Positions 7,866-15,813 of a DNA stretch of 64,000 bases are shown in pieces. The translations under genes and the position numbers were made by a program. This DNA comes from Nonomuraea montanisoli (lineage in GTDB: Bacteria; Actinomycetota; Actinomycetes; Streptosporangiales; Streptosporangiaceae). The stretch lies in contig NZ_JABWGN010000007.1 of assembly GCF_013363975.1 (NCBI RefSeq), forward strand, positions 310,001-374,000, in the 5' to 3' direction. The notes under the pieces are model-generated. The model saw only the letters and a program-made list of their open reading frames with translations, did not search any database and was not told where the DNA came from. The stretch's first letter is position 1. Every line of letters begins with the position of its first letter.

Positions 7866-8090
7866 TTACGTCTGTGAATCCCAGCACGTCACAGCCATAA
7901 TGGAGACCCTGCCGCACGCCTGAGCATCGTTACCAAACCGCAAGTGCCCTAGACCGCTCACGGGCTTGCCGGCGCCGTTCGGCCCGAGGAAGCCGGTCAC
8001 CCGGCCGGGCTCGACGTCGAAGGAGAGGTCTGCCACGGCGACGGTCCGGCCGTAGCGCTTGGTCAGGTTCGTCGCGTGTATCGCGGTCAT
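7866..8090 (-). pseudogene. ABC-transporter ATPase, 5' fragment cut at Walker A
   Basis: The first 42 codons (8090 down to about 7965) are a normal daunorubicin/antibiotic-type ABC ATPase N-terminus: MTAIHATNLTKRYGRTVAVA, then VTGFLGPNGAGK. The Walker A motif should continue GKT/S-T, but after GAGK the sequence changes abruptly to unrelated residues (PVSGLGHLRF) and stops at 7866. No Walker B, signature or rest of the gene follows. The fragment sits 80 bases downstream of the response-regulator gene, the usual place of the ATPase in kinase-regulator-ATPase-permease operons. The element probably inserted here; the 3' part of the gene may lie beyond the left edge. Confidence 0.72.
7872..7894. 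promoter_or_regulatory. CTGTGA-N11-TCACAG dyad, possible operator
   Basis: Six-base inverted arms are separated by 11 bases just outside the long inverted repeat and about 70 bases from the proposed element junction. It could be an operator for the XRE protein or half of an attachment site; the symmetry is short and the claim is weak. Confidence 0.25.
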
Positions 8091-8170
8091 GTCTCCAGCC
8101 TGGCGGCGCGGCGGCGGAAGATCCTCCTGCCGGAGGACCGTTCGCGGGCGCGTGCCCTGGGAGCGCGGTC

Positions 8171-8830
8171 CTACTCTCCTGGTGTGATCATTCCTGACTC
8201 GTAGGCGGCGATGACCGCCTGGGCGCGGTCCCTGACGCCGAGCTTGCCGAACAGGCTGGTGACGTGGTTCTTCACGGTCGAGGGGGAGACGCCCAGCTCG
8301 GCGGCGATCTCGCCGTTGGACCGGCCCCGCCCGATCAGCGCGAGGATCTCGCGCTCCCGGTCGGTGAGCCCGGACAGGGGGGAGCGGCGGCCGGGGCGGC
8401 GCGGGCGGGCGGCGCGGACGAACGTGCCGATGAGGCGGGTCAGCAGCCGCGGCGCCACGGCCGACTCGCCGCGGTGGACCACGCGCACCCCTTCGACCAG
8501 CTCCTCCGGGGAGACGTCCTTGGGCAGGAAGCCGTTGGCCCCGGCCCGCAGCGCGGCCACGACGTTCTCGTCCAGGTCGAACGTGCTGAGCGCGAGCACC
8601 CGCACCCCGGGCAGTTCGGCGGTGATCCGCTCGGTGGCGCGCACCCCGTCGAGGCCGGGCATGTGCAGGTCCATCAGCACCACGTCGGGCCGCAGCAGCC
8701 GGCTCCGCTCCACCGCCTCCTCGCCGTCGGCGGCCTCGCCGACCACGGTCATGTCGGGCTGGGCGTCCAGCATGAGCCGGAACCCCTTGCGCACCAGCGC
8801 GTGGTCGTCGGCCAGCAACACCGCGATCAT
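8171..8830 (-). CDS. LuxR/NarL-family response regulator
   Basis: This 219-residue regulator has an N-terminal receiver domain (residues 1-120: LLADDHALVRKGF with the acidic pocket, VVLMDLHMPG containing the phosphorylated Asp near residue 54, LALSTFD, and K in PKDVSP). A C-terminal GerE/LuxR HTH follows (LTDREREILALIGRGRSNGE, then VSPSTVKNHVTSLFGKLG). It lies 16 bases after the histidine kinase gene, and the two form a two-component pair. By context it should have controlled the adjacent ABC exporter, whose ATPase gene is now truncated. GGAG lies 5 bases before the ATG. Confidence 0.93.
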   Translation of the reverse strand: MIAVLLADDHALVRKGFRLMLDAQPDMTVVGEAADGEEAVERSRLLRPDVVLMDLHMPGLDGVRATERITAELPGVRVLALSTFDLDENVVAALRAGANGFLPKDVSPEELVEGVRVVHRGESAVAPRLLTRLIGTFVRAARPRRPGRRSPLSGLTDREREILALIGRGRSNGEIAAELGVSPSTVKNHVTSLFGKLGVRDRAQAVIAAYESGMITPGE

Positions 8831-8846
8831 GCCCGCTCCACGGGGG

Positions 8847-10004
8847 TCATGCCTGCTCCAGGGGGATCTCCAGAGGGATGCGGGCGCGCACCCGGAAGCC
8901 GCCTTCCGGGCGGTGGCCCGCGCGTAACTCGCCGCCGCACAGGGCCACGCGCTCGGCCATGCCGCCGAGCCCGAACCCGGGCGGCCCGTCGGGCCGGGCG
9001 CCGTCCGGGCCGTCGTCCACGACCTCCACCTCCACCCGCTCCGGCCCGTACGCGAGCAGGACCCGGGCCCGCGCGCCGGGCGCGTGCTTGCGGGTGTTGG
9101 TCAGCGCCTCCTGGACGATGCGGTACACGGCGTGGTCCACGGCCGCCGGCAGGGGCGTGGCCGCGCCGGTCACGGTCAGCTCGGCCGGCAGGCCGGCGGT
9201 GCGGGCCTCCTCGACCAGCGCGGGCAGCCGGTCCGCGCCGACGCCCGTGGCGGCGTCGGCCCCGTCGCCGTCGCCGGCCCGCAGCACGTACAGGAGCTGG
9301 CGCATCTCGGCCAGCGCCTGCCGGGCGGTCTGCTCGGCGCCGGACAGGGCCTCGCGGGTGACGTCGTGGCCGGGCGGGAGCGTGGCGCGGGCGCCCCCGA
9401 CCAGGGCGTTGATCACGCTGAGATGGTGGGCGACGACGTCGTGCAGCTCGCGGGCGATGCGCCGCCGCTCGGCGCGGACCGCGGCCTCGGCCGCCTCCGT
9501 GCGGTCGCGCTCCCTGAGCTCGGCGCGGACGCGGGTGAACTGCCCCACGCCCATGGAGCCGAAGAGCAGGAACGCGTTGGGCAGCCAGACGGTGCGGTCG
9601 TCCACGGCGAGCATGATCGCTGCGTTGTAGGCGACCACCGCCGCGGCGGTGACCCAGACGGCCGTCCTGCCCCTGGTGTAGCGGCCGACGCTGTACAGGG
9701 CGATCGCCACGGGGACGTTCGGCCCCTGGAGGATGCCGGTGGCCAGGCCCATCAGGTCGAGCGCCGCGACGAGGCCGAGGGCGTGCACCGGGTGGCGGCG
9801 CCGGACGAGCAGGGGGATCGTGGTGATCATGTAGTGGGCGGCGCCGGCCGCCAGGTCGGGATGACCCCCCAGGACGACGGACACCATGCCGGCGCACCCG
9901 ATCAGGGCCAGCACGGTGACGAGCGCGATGTCGAAGACCCAGGGGCGCCGGAAGAAGCGCCACACGGCCGCGACGCGCCGGGTCGCCGGCCGGAGGTGAG
10001 CCAT
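8847..10004 (-). CDS. Sensor histidine kinase (HisKA_3 type)
   Basis: The 385-residue kinase has several N-terminal transmembrane helices (about residues 15-155) without a large extracellular loop. A HisKA_3 dimerisation domain follows, with the phospho-accepting His in RRIARELHDVVAHHLSVI near residue 190. The HATPase_c domain has an N box VQEALTNTRKHAP, a G1 box VVDDGPDG and GFGLGGMAERV. This is the common DesK/NarX-like actinobacterial architecture. It is the first gene of the minus-strand operon with the response regulator downstream. The signal sensed is unknown; a membrane or antibiotic stress input is typical of the class. Confidence 0.93.
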   Translation of the reverse strand: MAHLRPATRRVAAVWRFFRRPWVFDIALVTVLALIGCAGMVSVVLGGHPDLAAGAAHYMITTIPLLVRRRHPVHALGLVAALDLMGLATGILQGPNVPVAIALYSVGRYTRGRTAVWVTAAAVVAYNAAIMLAVDDRTVWLPNAFLLFGSMGVGQFTRVRAELRERDRTEAAEAAVRAERRRIARELHDVVAHHLSVINALVGGARATLPPGHDVTREALSGAEQTARQALAEMRQLLYVLRAGDGDGADAATGVGADRLPALVEEARTAGLPAELTVTGAATPLPAAVDHAVYRIVQEALTNTRKHAPGARARVLLAYGPERVEVEVVDDGPDGARPDGPPGFGLGGMAERVALCGGELRAGHRPEGGFRVRARIPLEIPLEQA

Positions 10005-10158
10005 GACCCGACCCTATTCGGGACATGCCCACGTGTGCGGGGCGTGGGCGCACGCCGGAGCGCGGCGACATCTCACCTTGATCAACGGGTGCCGCCACGC
10101 GGGCCGCGCCCGAGAACGCTGCGGTAACGTCGCCCCAAGGCGAGGGAACGGGAGAGCT

Positions 10159-11322
10159 ATGAGTCGGACAGCACGGGTCATCTGGGACGACGCTCTCACC
10201 TCGTACGACTTCGGGCCCGGTCATCCGCTCGCGCCCGTCCGGGTCGAGCTGACGATGGCGCTGGCCCGTGAGCTGGGCGTGCTCGACAAGGTGGAGACCG
10301 CCGGGTGCGCCCCGGCGAGCGACGACGAGCTGGCCATGGTCCACGAGCGCGGCTACATCGAGGCGGTCAAGCGGGTCTCGGCCACCGGCGCGCCCGACCT
10401 GTCGGCGGGGCTCGGCACGCCGGACAACCCCGCCTTCCGCGGCGTCCACGAGGCCTCCGCGCTGATCGCCGGCGCGTCCCTGGCCGCCGCCCGGGCGGTC
10501 TGGGAGGGCACGGCCGAGCACGCGGTCAACGTGGCGGGCGGCCTGCACCACGCCATGGCCGCCACGGCCAGCGGTTTCTGCGTCTACAACGATCCGGCGC
10601 TGGCCATCGCCTGGCTGCTGGCGCGGGGCGCCACCCGGGTCGCGTACGTGGACGTCGACGTCCACCACGGCGACGGCGTGCAGGCGGCCTTCTACGGCGA
10701 CCCGCGCGTGCTGACGATCAGCCTGCACGAGAGCCCCCGCACGCTCTTCCCCGGCACGGGCTTCTCGGAGGAGACCGGCGCCGAGGGCACGGCCGTCAAC
10801 GTGCCGCTCCCGGCGGGGTGCGGCGACGCCGGGTGGCTGCGGGCCTTCGACGCGGTGGTGCCGCCGCTGCTGCGCGAGTTCCGGCCGGAGGTGCTGGTCA
10901 CCCAGCACGGCTGCGACAGCCACGCCCTCGACCCGCTGGCCAACCTCATGCTCAGCGTCGACGGGCAGCGCACCGCGTACGCCGCGCTGCACCGGCTGGC
11001 CCACGAGACGGCGGGCGGCCGGTGGATCGTCACCGGCGGCGGCGGTTACGAGCTGGTGCAGGTGGTGCCGCGGGCGTGGACGCACCTGATCGCCGAGGTC
11101 GCGGGGCATCCGATCGCCCCGGCCACGCCGACCGGCGAGGAGTGGCGGCGCCTCGCGCGCGAGCGCACGGGCGAGACTCCACCGCTCACCATGACAGACG
11201 GCCGCAATCCGGAATTTCGCTCACTTTCTGGTGGTTATGACCCAGGAGATCCCATAGACCGTGCGATCATGGCGACCCGCAACGCGGTCTTCCCCCTGCA
11301 CGGCCTCGATCCCATGCCCTGA
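10159..11322 (+). CDS. acuC: Acetoin utilisation protein AcuC / class I histone-deacetylase-like enzyme
   Basis: The 387-residue protein belongs to the arginase-deacetylase fold. AcuC removes acetyl groups from lysines, classically reactivating acetyl-CoA synthetase. The metal and catalytic motifs are visible: GGLHHAMAATASGFCVYND with the tandem His pair near residue 130, VAYVDVDVHHGDGVQAAFY with zinc ligands Asp and His near residue 170, VTQHGCDSHALDPLANL, and VTGGGGYELVQ at the end. The ATG at 10159 was chosen over a longer frame because GGGAGAG precedes it closely. The next gene begins 30 bases downstream, as in other actinobacteria. Confidence 0.93.
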   Translation: MSRTARVIWDDALTSYDFGPGHPLAPVRVELTMALARELGVLDKVETAGCAPASDDELAMVHERGYIEAVKRVSATGAPDLSAGLGTPDNPAFRGVHEASALIAGASLAAARAVWEGTAEHAVNVAGGLHHAMAATASGFCVYNDPALAIAWLLARGATRVAYVDVDVHHGDGVQAAFYGDPRVLTISLHESPRTLFPGTGFSEETGAEGTAVNVPLPAGCGDAGWLRAFDAVVPPLLREFRPEVLVTQHGCDSHALDPLANLMLSVDGQRTAYAALHRLAHETAGGRWIVTGGGGYELVQVVPRAWTHLIAEVAGHPIAPATPTGEEWRRLARERTGETPPLTMTDGRNPEFRSLSGGYDPGDPIDRAIMATRNAVFPLHGLDPMP

Positions 11323-11344
11323 CGAGCCCCATGCCCTGACGAGG
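11311..11344 (+). repeat. 17-bp tandem duplication across the acuC stop codon
   Basis: Two adjacent 17-base units, CCCATGCCCTGACGAGC and CCCATGCCCTGACGAGG, lie at 11311-11327 and 11328-11344. The first encodes the last acuC codons (Pro-Met-Pro, stop). The second repeats them outside the gene, just before the next gene's ribosome site. Confidence 0.8.
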
Positions 11345-11351
11345 AAGAGCA

Positions 11352-12134
11352 GTGCTGAGCCGCGACGAACTCCGCGAGCATCTGGTGCGCACCCGCATCG
11401 CCGGCGATGTCGCGACCCCCCGCGAGAACAACCTCGACCACTACAGCTCCCTGGCCAACGGCGACCCGTACTACCTGCTCGGCCTCACCTGCGAGCAGCC
11501 CTGGTCGTTCCGCGACGTCCTGGAGCTGATGGCCAAGTCCGCGGGCGTGGTCGGCGATCCCGGTCACCGCTGGGGACAGGACACCATCGACCCCGACCTC
11601 ACGATCGAGGCCCTCGACGCCATGGCCGAGCGCATCGCCGCCGCGCTGTCGCGCGAGCACCCGCGGCTGCTGTTCGCCACCGGCCATCCGACCGGCCTGC
11701 TGGCCGTCCACCTGCCGCTGGCCCGGCTCGCCGCCGAGCGCGGCGCGACGCTGCTGACGCCCGCCGAGGGCTGGACGTACGCCGGGTCGGGCTTCGGCCG
11801 GCCGCGCCGGCTGCGCTACCTCCAGGACGTGGCGATGCTCGACGACAAGGGCGGCTTCGTCCACACCCACGACGCGGCCCCGATGGAGTGGATGCTCGCC
11901 GAACTGGGCGACGCCCCGCCGGACCTCGTCATCGCCGACCACGGCTGGGCGGGGGCCGCCGGCCAGGCGGGGGTGCCCACGGTGGCCTTCGCCGACAGCA
12001 ACGACCCCGGACTGTTCGTCGGCGAGGCCGAGGGCAAGATCGAGGTCGTCGTCCCGCTCGACGACAACGTGCTACCCCGCTATTACGCTCCGCTGACCGA
12101 CCGCCTCGTCACTCTGGTCACACGAGCCCTTTGA
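11352..12134 (+). CDS. Conserved actinobacterial protein, annotated in relatives as phosphatase
   Basis: This 260-residue soluble protein is found next to acuC in many actinobacteria. It begins MLSRDELREHLVRTRIAGDV and has conserved blocks YLLGLTCEQPWSFRDVLEL, HPRLLFATGHPTGLLAVHL, and PDLVIADHGWAGAAGQAGVPT, the last ending in a DH and glycine-rich loop followed by DSNDPGLFVGEAEG. Relatives are often labelled phosphatase, but I see no classical DxDx(T/V), HAD or CX5R motif, so the label is uncertain. The GTG start has GAGGAAGAG just before it. Likely co-transcribed with acuC. Confidence 0.78.
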   Translation: MLSRDELREHLVRTRIAGDVATPRENNLDHYSSLANGDPYYLLGLTCEQPWSFRDVLELMAKSAGVVGDPGHRWGQDTIDPDLTIEALDAMAERIAAALSREHPRLLFATGHPTGLLAVHLPLARLAAERGATLLTPAEGWTYAGSGFGRPRRLRYLQDVAMLDDKGGFVHTHDAAPMEWMLAELGDAPPDLVIADHGWAGAAGQAGVPTVAFADSNDPGLFVGEAEGKIEVVVPLDDNVLPRYYAPLTDRLVTLVTRAL

Positions 12135-12445
12135 GTTCAATTCGGCCCTCCCGATACCGTCTTTTCGCGCCTGCATTCCAAGAGGCTCGCTGTCCCTTTG
12201 CCAACTTTTGACGCGCCCTGGGCGACTCTATGTGTGACGAGTTGGACGGTTCCAACGTCCAGGCGAGGTGCACGGCAGCGGCGCTGGCCAGCCAGTTCGC
12301 TGGTTCGGCTGACAGAGGGCTCCGCCAACTGAGAAACTAGGGGGTTTGCCGACTCGGAGTCCCGTCTTACGCTGACAGCAGTACACGTGCGTGAGCAATG
12401 GCACCAGTGGGGATAACCCGGAAACACGTGCGGAAGAGGCGTCCG
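12135..12445. other. Intergenic region upstream of the BdtA-like gene
   Basis: About 310 bases without a supported gene. It contains a dyad GTTGGA-CGGT-TCCAAC at 12241-12256 and two CACGTG boxes (12387-12392 and 12425-12430) close to the next start. Two weak -35/-10-like pairs (TTGACG/TATGTG with a short spacer near 12208, and TTGCCG/TACGCT near 12344) are present. A promoter for the downstream DNA-binding protein gene is expected here. Confidence 0.4.
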
Positions 12446-12649
12446 ATGGCTGCAGGCGAAAGACCTCTCAGCGAGGTGAAGTTCCTGACCGTGGCAGAAG
12501 TCGCCACGGTCATGCGGGTGTCCAAGATGACCGTGTACCGGCTGGTGCACTCCGGTGAGCTGCCGGCCATCCGAGTCGGCCGGTCCTTCAGAGTGCCCGA
12601 GCAGGCGGTCCACGACTATCTTCGGGAGGCCTACATCGAGGCAGGCTGA
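12446..12649 (+). CDS. BldC-like small DNA-binding protein (excisionase/MerR-type HTH, BdtA-like)
   Basis: The 67-residue protein is a single winged helix: LSEVKFLTVAEVATVMRVSK as the HTH start, MTVYRLVHSGELPAIRVGRS as the recognition helix and wing, and VPEQAVHDYLREAYIE as the last helix. It closely resembles SCO3328 of Streptomyces coelicolor (reported as BdtA) in sequence and in its place before the bS22 gene. The ATG at 12446 was preferred to a longer start because GGAAGAGG lies 6 bases before it. Proteins of this size act as transcription factors of the BldC family rather than as excisionases when chromosomal. Confidence 0.88.
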   Translation: MAAGERPLSEVKFLTVAEVATVMRVSKMTVYRLVHSGELPAIRVGRSFRVPEQAVHDYLREAYIEAG

Positions 12650-12822
12650 TGCTGGAGTAGCGGTGTGGGACACACCGCGAGTGCCGACGCGGGAGAGGCC
12701 TGGCCGGCGCCACGCGGCCGGGCTCTCGCCCCCCCTGGGGCGATCTACCGTGGATCGCCGGTAGTCTGTGAGCCGGTGTGCGCTCGCACACCGTCGTACT
12801 TGCTACCAGCACTGGGGGTCCC

Positions 12823-12921
12823 GTGGGCTCTGTGATCAAGAAGCGCCGCAAGCGGATGGCCAAGAAGAAGCACCGCAAGCTGCTCAAGAAGACGCGCATC
12901 CAGCGGCGTAACAAGAAGTAA
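12823..12921 (+). CDS. Small ribosomal protein bS22 (AURKAIP1/COX24 domain)
   Basis: A GTG at 12823 opens a 32-residue, extremely basic protein: MGSVIKKRRKRMAKKKHRKL, then LKKTRIQRRNKK. It has no acidic residue and contains the AURKAIP1/COX24 signature. In mycobacteria the near-identical protein was found in the small ribosomal subunit near the decoding centre and named bS22. A GGGGG ribosome site lies 4-8 bases upstream. It is easily missed because of its size. Its presence between the BdtA-like gene and an epimerase gene is a conserved actinobacterial arrangement. Confidence 0.92.
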   Translation: MGSVIKKRRKRMAKKKHRKLLKKTRIQRRNKK

Positions 12922-12945
12922 GACACACGCAGCTGCGAGGCGCTG

Positions 12946-13941
12946 ATGACCCACACCGTGCTCGTCACCGGGGTCTCGCGCCATATCGGCGCCCGGGTGG
13001 CGAGCGTCCTGGCGGCAGACCCGGACATCAGCCGCGTCATCGGAGTCGACACCGTGCCGCCCCCCTCCCTCACGCGGGACGGCGGCATCTCCCTCGGCCG
13101 GACGGAGTTCGTCCGGGTGGATCTGCGCAGCCCCGACATCGCCCAGGTGATCGCGGCCGCTGACATCGACACCGTCGTGCACATGAGCCTGGTGAGCGCT
13201 CCCTCGCGCACCACCGGGCGGGCGCTGATGAAGGAGCACAACGTCATCGGCGCCATGCAACTGCTCGGCGCGTGCCAGCGGTCGGCCACCGTGCGGCGCG
13301 TCGTGGTGCGCTCCACCACGGCCGTCTACGGGTCGTCGCCCCGGGACCCCGCGGTTTTCACCGAGGACCTGGAGCCCCACGACGGCCCGGTCCACGGCTA
13401 CGCCAAGGACGCGGCCGAGGCGGAGGGCTACGTGCGCGGTTTCGCGCGCCGCCGCCCTGACATCTCGGTCTCGCTGCTGCGCTTCGCCAACTTCATGGGT
13501 CCGGGCGTCGACTCGCCGCTGACTCGTTACTTCACCCAGCCGGTGCTGCCGACGGTGTTCGGCTTCGACCCGCGGCTGCAGTTCGTCCACGAGGACGACG
13601 CGGTCGAGGTGTTGCGCCGGATGGCGACGGAGGACCACCCCGGCACGTTCAACGTGGCCGGGGCAGGCGTGCTGCTGCTGTCGCAGTGCGCGCGCCGCGC
13701 GGGCAGGGCGTCGATGCCGCTGCTCGCGCCGGCCTTCCGCATGCTGGGCGACGCCGCGCGCCGGGCGGGGCTGGTCGACTACTCGCCCGAGCAGGTGCGG
13801 CTGATGAGCCACGGCCGCGTGGTCGACTGCTCCCGGCTGGAGGCCGAGCTCGGCTGGAAGCCCAAGTTCACGACCGGCGCGGCGTTCGACGACTTCCTGC
13901 GGTCGCGGAGGCTTCGCCCGCTCGGAGGTGTCCGCAGGTGA
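12946..13941 (+). CDS. NAD-dependent epimerase/dehydratase (extended SDR)
   Basis: The 331-residue protein has a Rossmann fold beginning HTVLVTGVSRHIGARVASVL, a degenerate glycine-rich NAD site (GVSRHIG), an acidic residue closing strand 2 (GVDTVPP), and DIDTVVHMSLVSAP as strand 4. The catalytic YxxxK is HGYAKDAAEAEGY, with serine in VRSTTAVYGSS. It likely acts on a nucleotide-activated sugar, but the true substrate is unknown. Members of this family sit next to bS22 and an acyltransferase gene in actinobacteria. It overlaps the next gene by 4 bases (GTGA), so the two probably act in the same envelope-related pathway. Confidence 0.86.
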   Translation: MTHTVLVTGVSRHIGARVASVLAADPDISRVIGVDTVPPPSLTRDGGISLGRTEFVRVDLRSPDIAQVIAAADIDTVVHMSLVSAPSRTTGRALMKEHNVIGAMQLLGACQRSATVRRVVVRSTTAVYGSSPRDPAVFTEDLEPHDGPVHGYAKDAAEAEGYVRGFARRRPDISVSLLRFANFMGPGVDSPLTRYFTQPVLPTVFGFDPRLQFVHEDDAVEVLRRMATEDHPGTFNVAGAGVLLLSQCARRAGRASMPLLAPAFRMLGDAARRAGLVDYSPEQVRLMSHGRVVDCSRLEAELGWKPKFTTGAAFDDFLRSRRLRPLGGVRR

Positions 13942-14846
13942 GCGTCCCGGACCACGAGGAGGCGCGGGTGATCCCGATCACCGCCGCCCCCTCCTACGAC
14001 CAGTCCGACCGGCCCGAACCGCTCGCGGAGGCGCTGGCCTTCCTGCGGCGGCGCATCACCGGCGACTACGACGTCGACGAGTTCGGCTACGACGCCGAGC
14101 TCACCGACAAGGTGATGCTGGAGCTGATCCGGCCCCTCTACCGCCACTGGTTCCGGGTCGAGACCGTCGAGCTGAAGAACGTGCCCGCCGACGGCGGCGC
14201 GCTCGTCGTCGCCAACCACTCCGGCACGCTCCCGCTCGACGCGCTCATGATGCAGGTGGCGCTGCACGACGAGGCGGGCCGGCCGCTGCGCCTGCTCGGC
14301 GCCGACCTGGTCTACCAGCTCCCCGTGCTCGGCCACCTGTCGCGCAAGACCGGCCACACGCTGGCCTGCCCCGAGGACGCCGACCGGCTGCTGCGCAAGG
14401 GCGAGCTGGTCGGGGTGTTCCCCGAGGGCTTCAAGGGCGTGGGCAAGCCCTACTCCGAGCGCTACAAGCTGCAGCGCTTCGGCCGGGGCGGCTTCGTGGC
14501 CTCCGCCATCAGGGCGGGCGTGCCGATCGTGCCGACCGCCATCGTGGGGGCCGAGGAGATCTACCCGAAGATCGGCGACCTGCCCACCCTGGCGCGGCTG
14601 CTGGGGCTGCCCTACCTGCCGATCACGCCGTTCTTCCCGCTGCTCGGCCCGCTCGGGCTGGTGCCGCTGCCGTCGAAGTGGATGATCGAGTTCGGCGAGC
14701 CGATCCGCACCGACGAGTACGACCCGTCGGCCGCCGACGACCCGATGGTGGTCTTCGAGCTGACCGACCATGTTCGCGAGGTCATCCAGCAGCTGCTCAA
14801 CGAGCTGCGGCTGCGCCGCGGCCACGCGTTCCCGCCTTTTCTCTAG
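13938..14846 (+). CDS. PlsC-type 1-acyl-glycerophosphate acyltransferase family protein
   Basis: The GTG at 13938 overlaps the stop of the epimerase gene and has GGAGG 10 bases upstream. The 302-residue protein has the acyltransferase motif I VANHSGTLPLDALMM (HX4D near residue 92), motif III VGVFPEGFKG (E and G binding the phosphate) and motif IV VPIVPTAIVGAEE. It should transfer an acyl chain to a lysophospholipid or similar acceptor at the inner face of the membrane. There is no true transmembrane segment; PYLPITPFFPLLGPLGLVPL may dip into the membrane. Confidence 0.88.
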   Translation: MSVPDHEEARVIPITAAPSYDQSDRPEPLAEALAFLRRRITGDYDVDEFGYDAELTDKVMLELIRPLYRHWFRVETVELKNVPADGGALVVANHSGTLPLDALMMQVALHDEAGRPLRLLGADLVYQLPVLGHLSRKTGHTLACPEDADRLLRKGELVGVFPEGFKGVGKPYSERYKLQRFGRGGFVASAIRAGVPIVPTAIVGAEEIYPKIGDLPTLARLLGLPYLPITPFFPLLGPLGLVPLPSKWMIEFGEPIRTDEYDPSAADDPMVVFELTDHVREVIQQLLNELRLRRGHAFPPFL

Positions 14847-14927
14847 ATTCTTTGCGATTTCCCGCAACCGGTCGCGCGGGCCCGGTGTTCCTCGGAACGT
14901 CAAGAACAACGACGCAGAGGAATCATC

Positions 14928-15722
14928 GTGGACCTGCAGCTTTCCGGCCGTGTGGCCGTCGTGACCGGCGCTTCCAAGGGCATCGGCCTGGCCGTCGCGC
15001 GCACCCTGCACGAGGAGGGCGCGCACGTCGTGGCGGTCTCCCGCACCCGCACCGACGACCTGCCGGACAAGGTGGTCCACGTGGCCGCCGACCTGATGGA
15101 CCCGCAGGCGCCCGCCCGGGTCGTGGCCGCCGCCGTGGAGGAGTTCGGCGGGGTGGACGTCCTGGTCAACAACGCCGGCGGCCCGCCGCCCGGCGTCACG
15201 CTGCCGCGCGTCGGCTTCATGGCGCCGGACGACGCCGCCTGGCAGGAGATGTTCGAGTTCAACCTGTTCGCGGCGATCCGGATGATCCGCGCGGCCGTGC
15301 CGGTCATGCTGGAGCGCGGCGGCGGCGCGATCGTCAACGTCTCCTCCACCCTGAGCAAGCAGCCGTCGGCGCTGAACGTCGACTACGGCGCCGCCAAGGC
15401 GGCGCTCGACCACGTCAGCAAGTCCCTGTCCGAGGAGTACGGCCCGCAGGGCATCCGGGTGAACTCCGTCCTGCCCGGCGCCGTGCTCACCGACTGGTGG
15501 ACCAAGGAGGGCGGCGCGGCCGAGGTCATCGCCGGGATGGCCGGCGCCGACAAGGACAGCGTCATCTCCAAGGTGGCCCCGGAGATGATGAGGATGGTCA
15601 CCGGCCGCCTCGTCCACCCGCAGGAGATCGCCGACGCGGTGGCGCTGCTCGCCTCCCCGCGTTCCGGCAGCACCACGGGCGCCGAGGTCGTGGTGGACGG
15701 CGGCTTCCTCAAGGAGCTGTAG
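14928..15722 (+). CDS. SDR-family oxidoreductase
   Basis: The 264-residue protein is a classical short-chain dehydrogenase: VAVVTGASKGIGLAVARTLH holds the TGxxxGxG cofactor motif, VLVNNAGGPP the NNAG motif, IVNVSSTLSKQ the catalytic Ser, and VDYGAAKAALDHVSKSLSEE the YxxxK (written YGAAK). The C-terminal VHPQEIADAVALLASPRSGS, then TTGAEVVVDGG, is also typical. The substrate cannot be read from the sequence. The GTG at 14928 has AGAGGA upstream. It stands alone between the acyltransferase and the sigma-factor pair. Confidence 0.9.
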   Translation: MDLQLSGRVAVVTGASKGIGLAVARTLHEEGAHVVAVSRTRTDDLPDKVVHVAADLMDPQAPARVVAAAVEEFGGVDVLVNNAGGPPPGVTLPRVGFMAPDDAAWQEMFEFNLFAAIRMIRAAVPVMLERGGGAIVNVSSTLSKQPSALNVDYGAAKAALDHVSKSLSEEYGPQGIRVNSVLPGAVLTDWWTKEGGAAEVIAGMAGADKDSVISKVAPEMMRMVTGRLVHPQEIADAVALLASPRSGSTTGAEVVVDGGFLKEL

Positions 15723-15813
15723 GGTCGGCCCCACCGCGGATCCCGCCGCGTGAACCCGGACGGCGGGTTGTGGCGAGACATCTCCGACCGACTTCCCCCA
15801 CCGAAGGGCGGAG

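Larger units (their letters stand above)
7462..7964. other. Non-coding right end of the element
   Basis: About 500 bases without a credible gene, between the XRE start and the interrupted ABC-transporter gene. It contains the long inverted repeat with G-quadruplex motif, a CTGTGA/TCACAG dyad at 7872-7894, and the probable element/chromosome junction near 7964. Open frames here have shadow composition and no ribosome sites. Confidence 0.6.

Noticed and set aside
7866..7964. tRNA 3' end as attachment site at the element junction
   Set aside because: I looked for a T-arm (GGTTCGAATCC-like) and acceptor stem and found none on either strand.
12137..12673. Minus-strand open frame covering the BdtA-like gene and its upstream gap
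   Set aside because: It runs antisense to a clear conserved gene and has no ribosome site or family resemblance.
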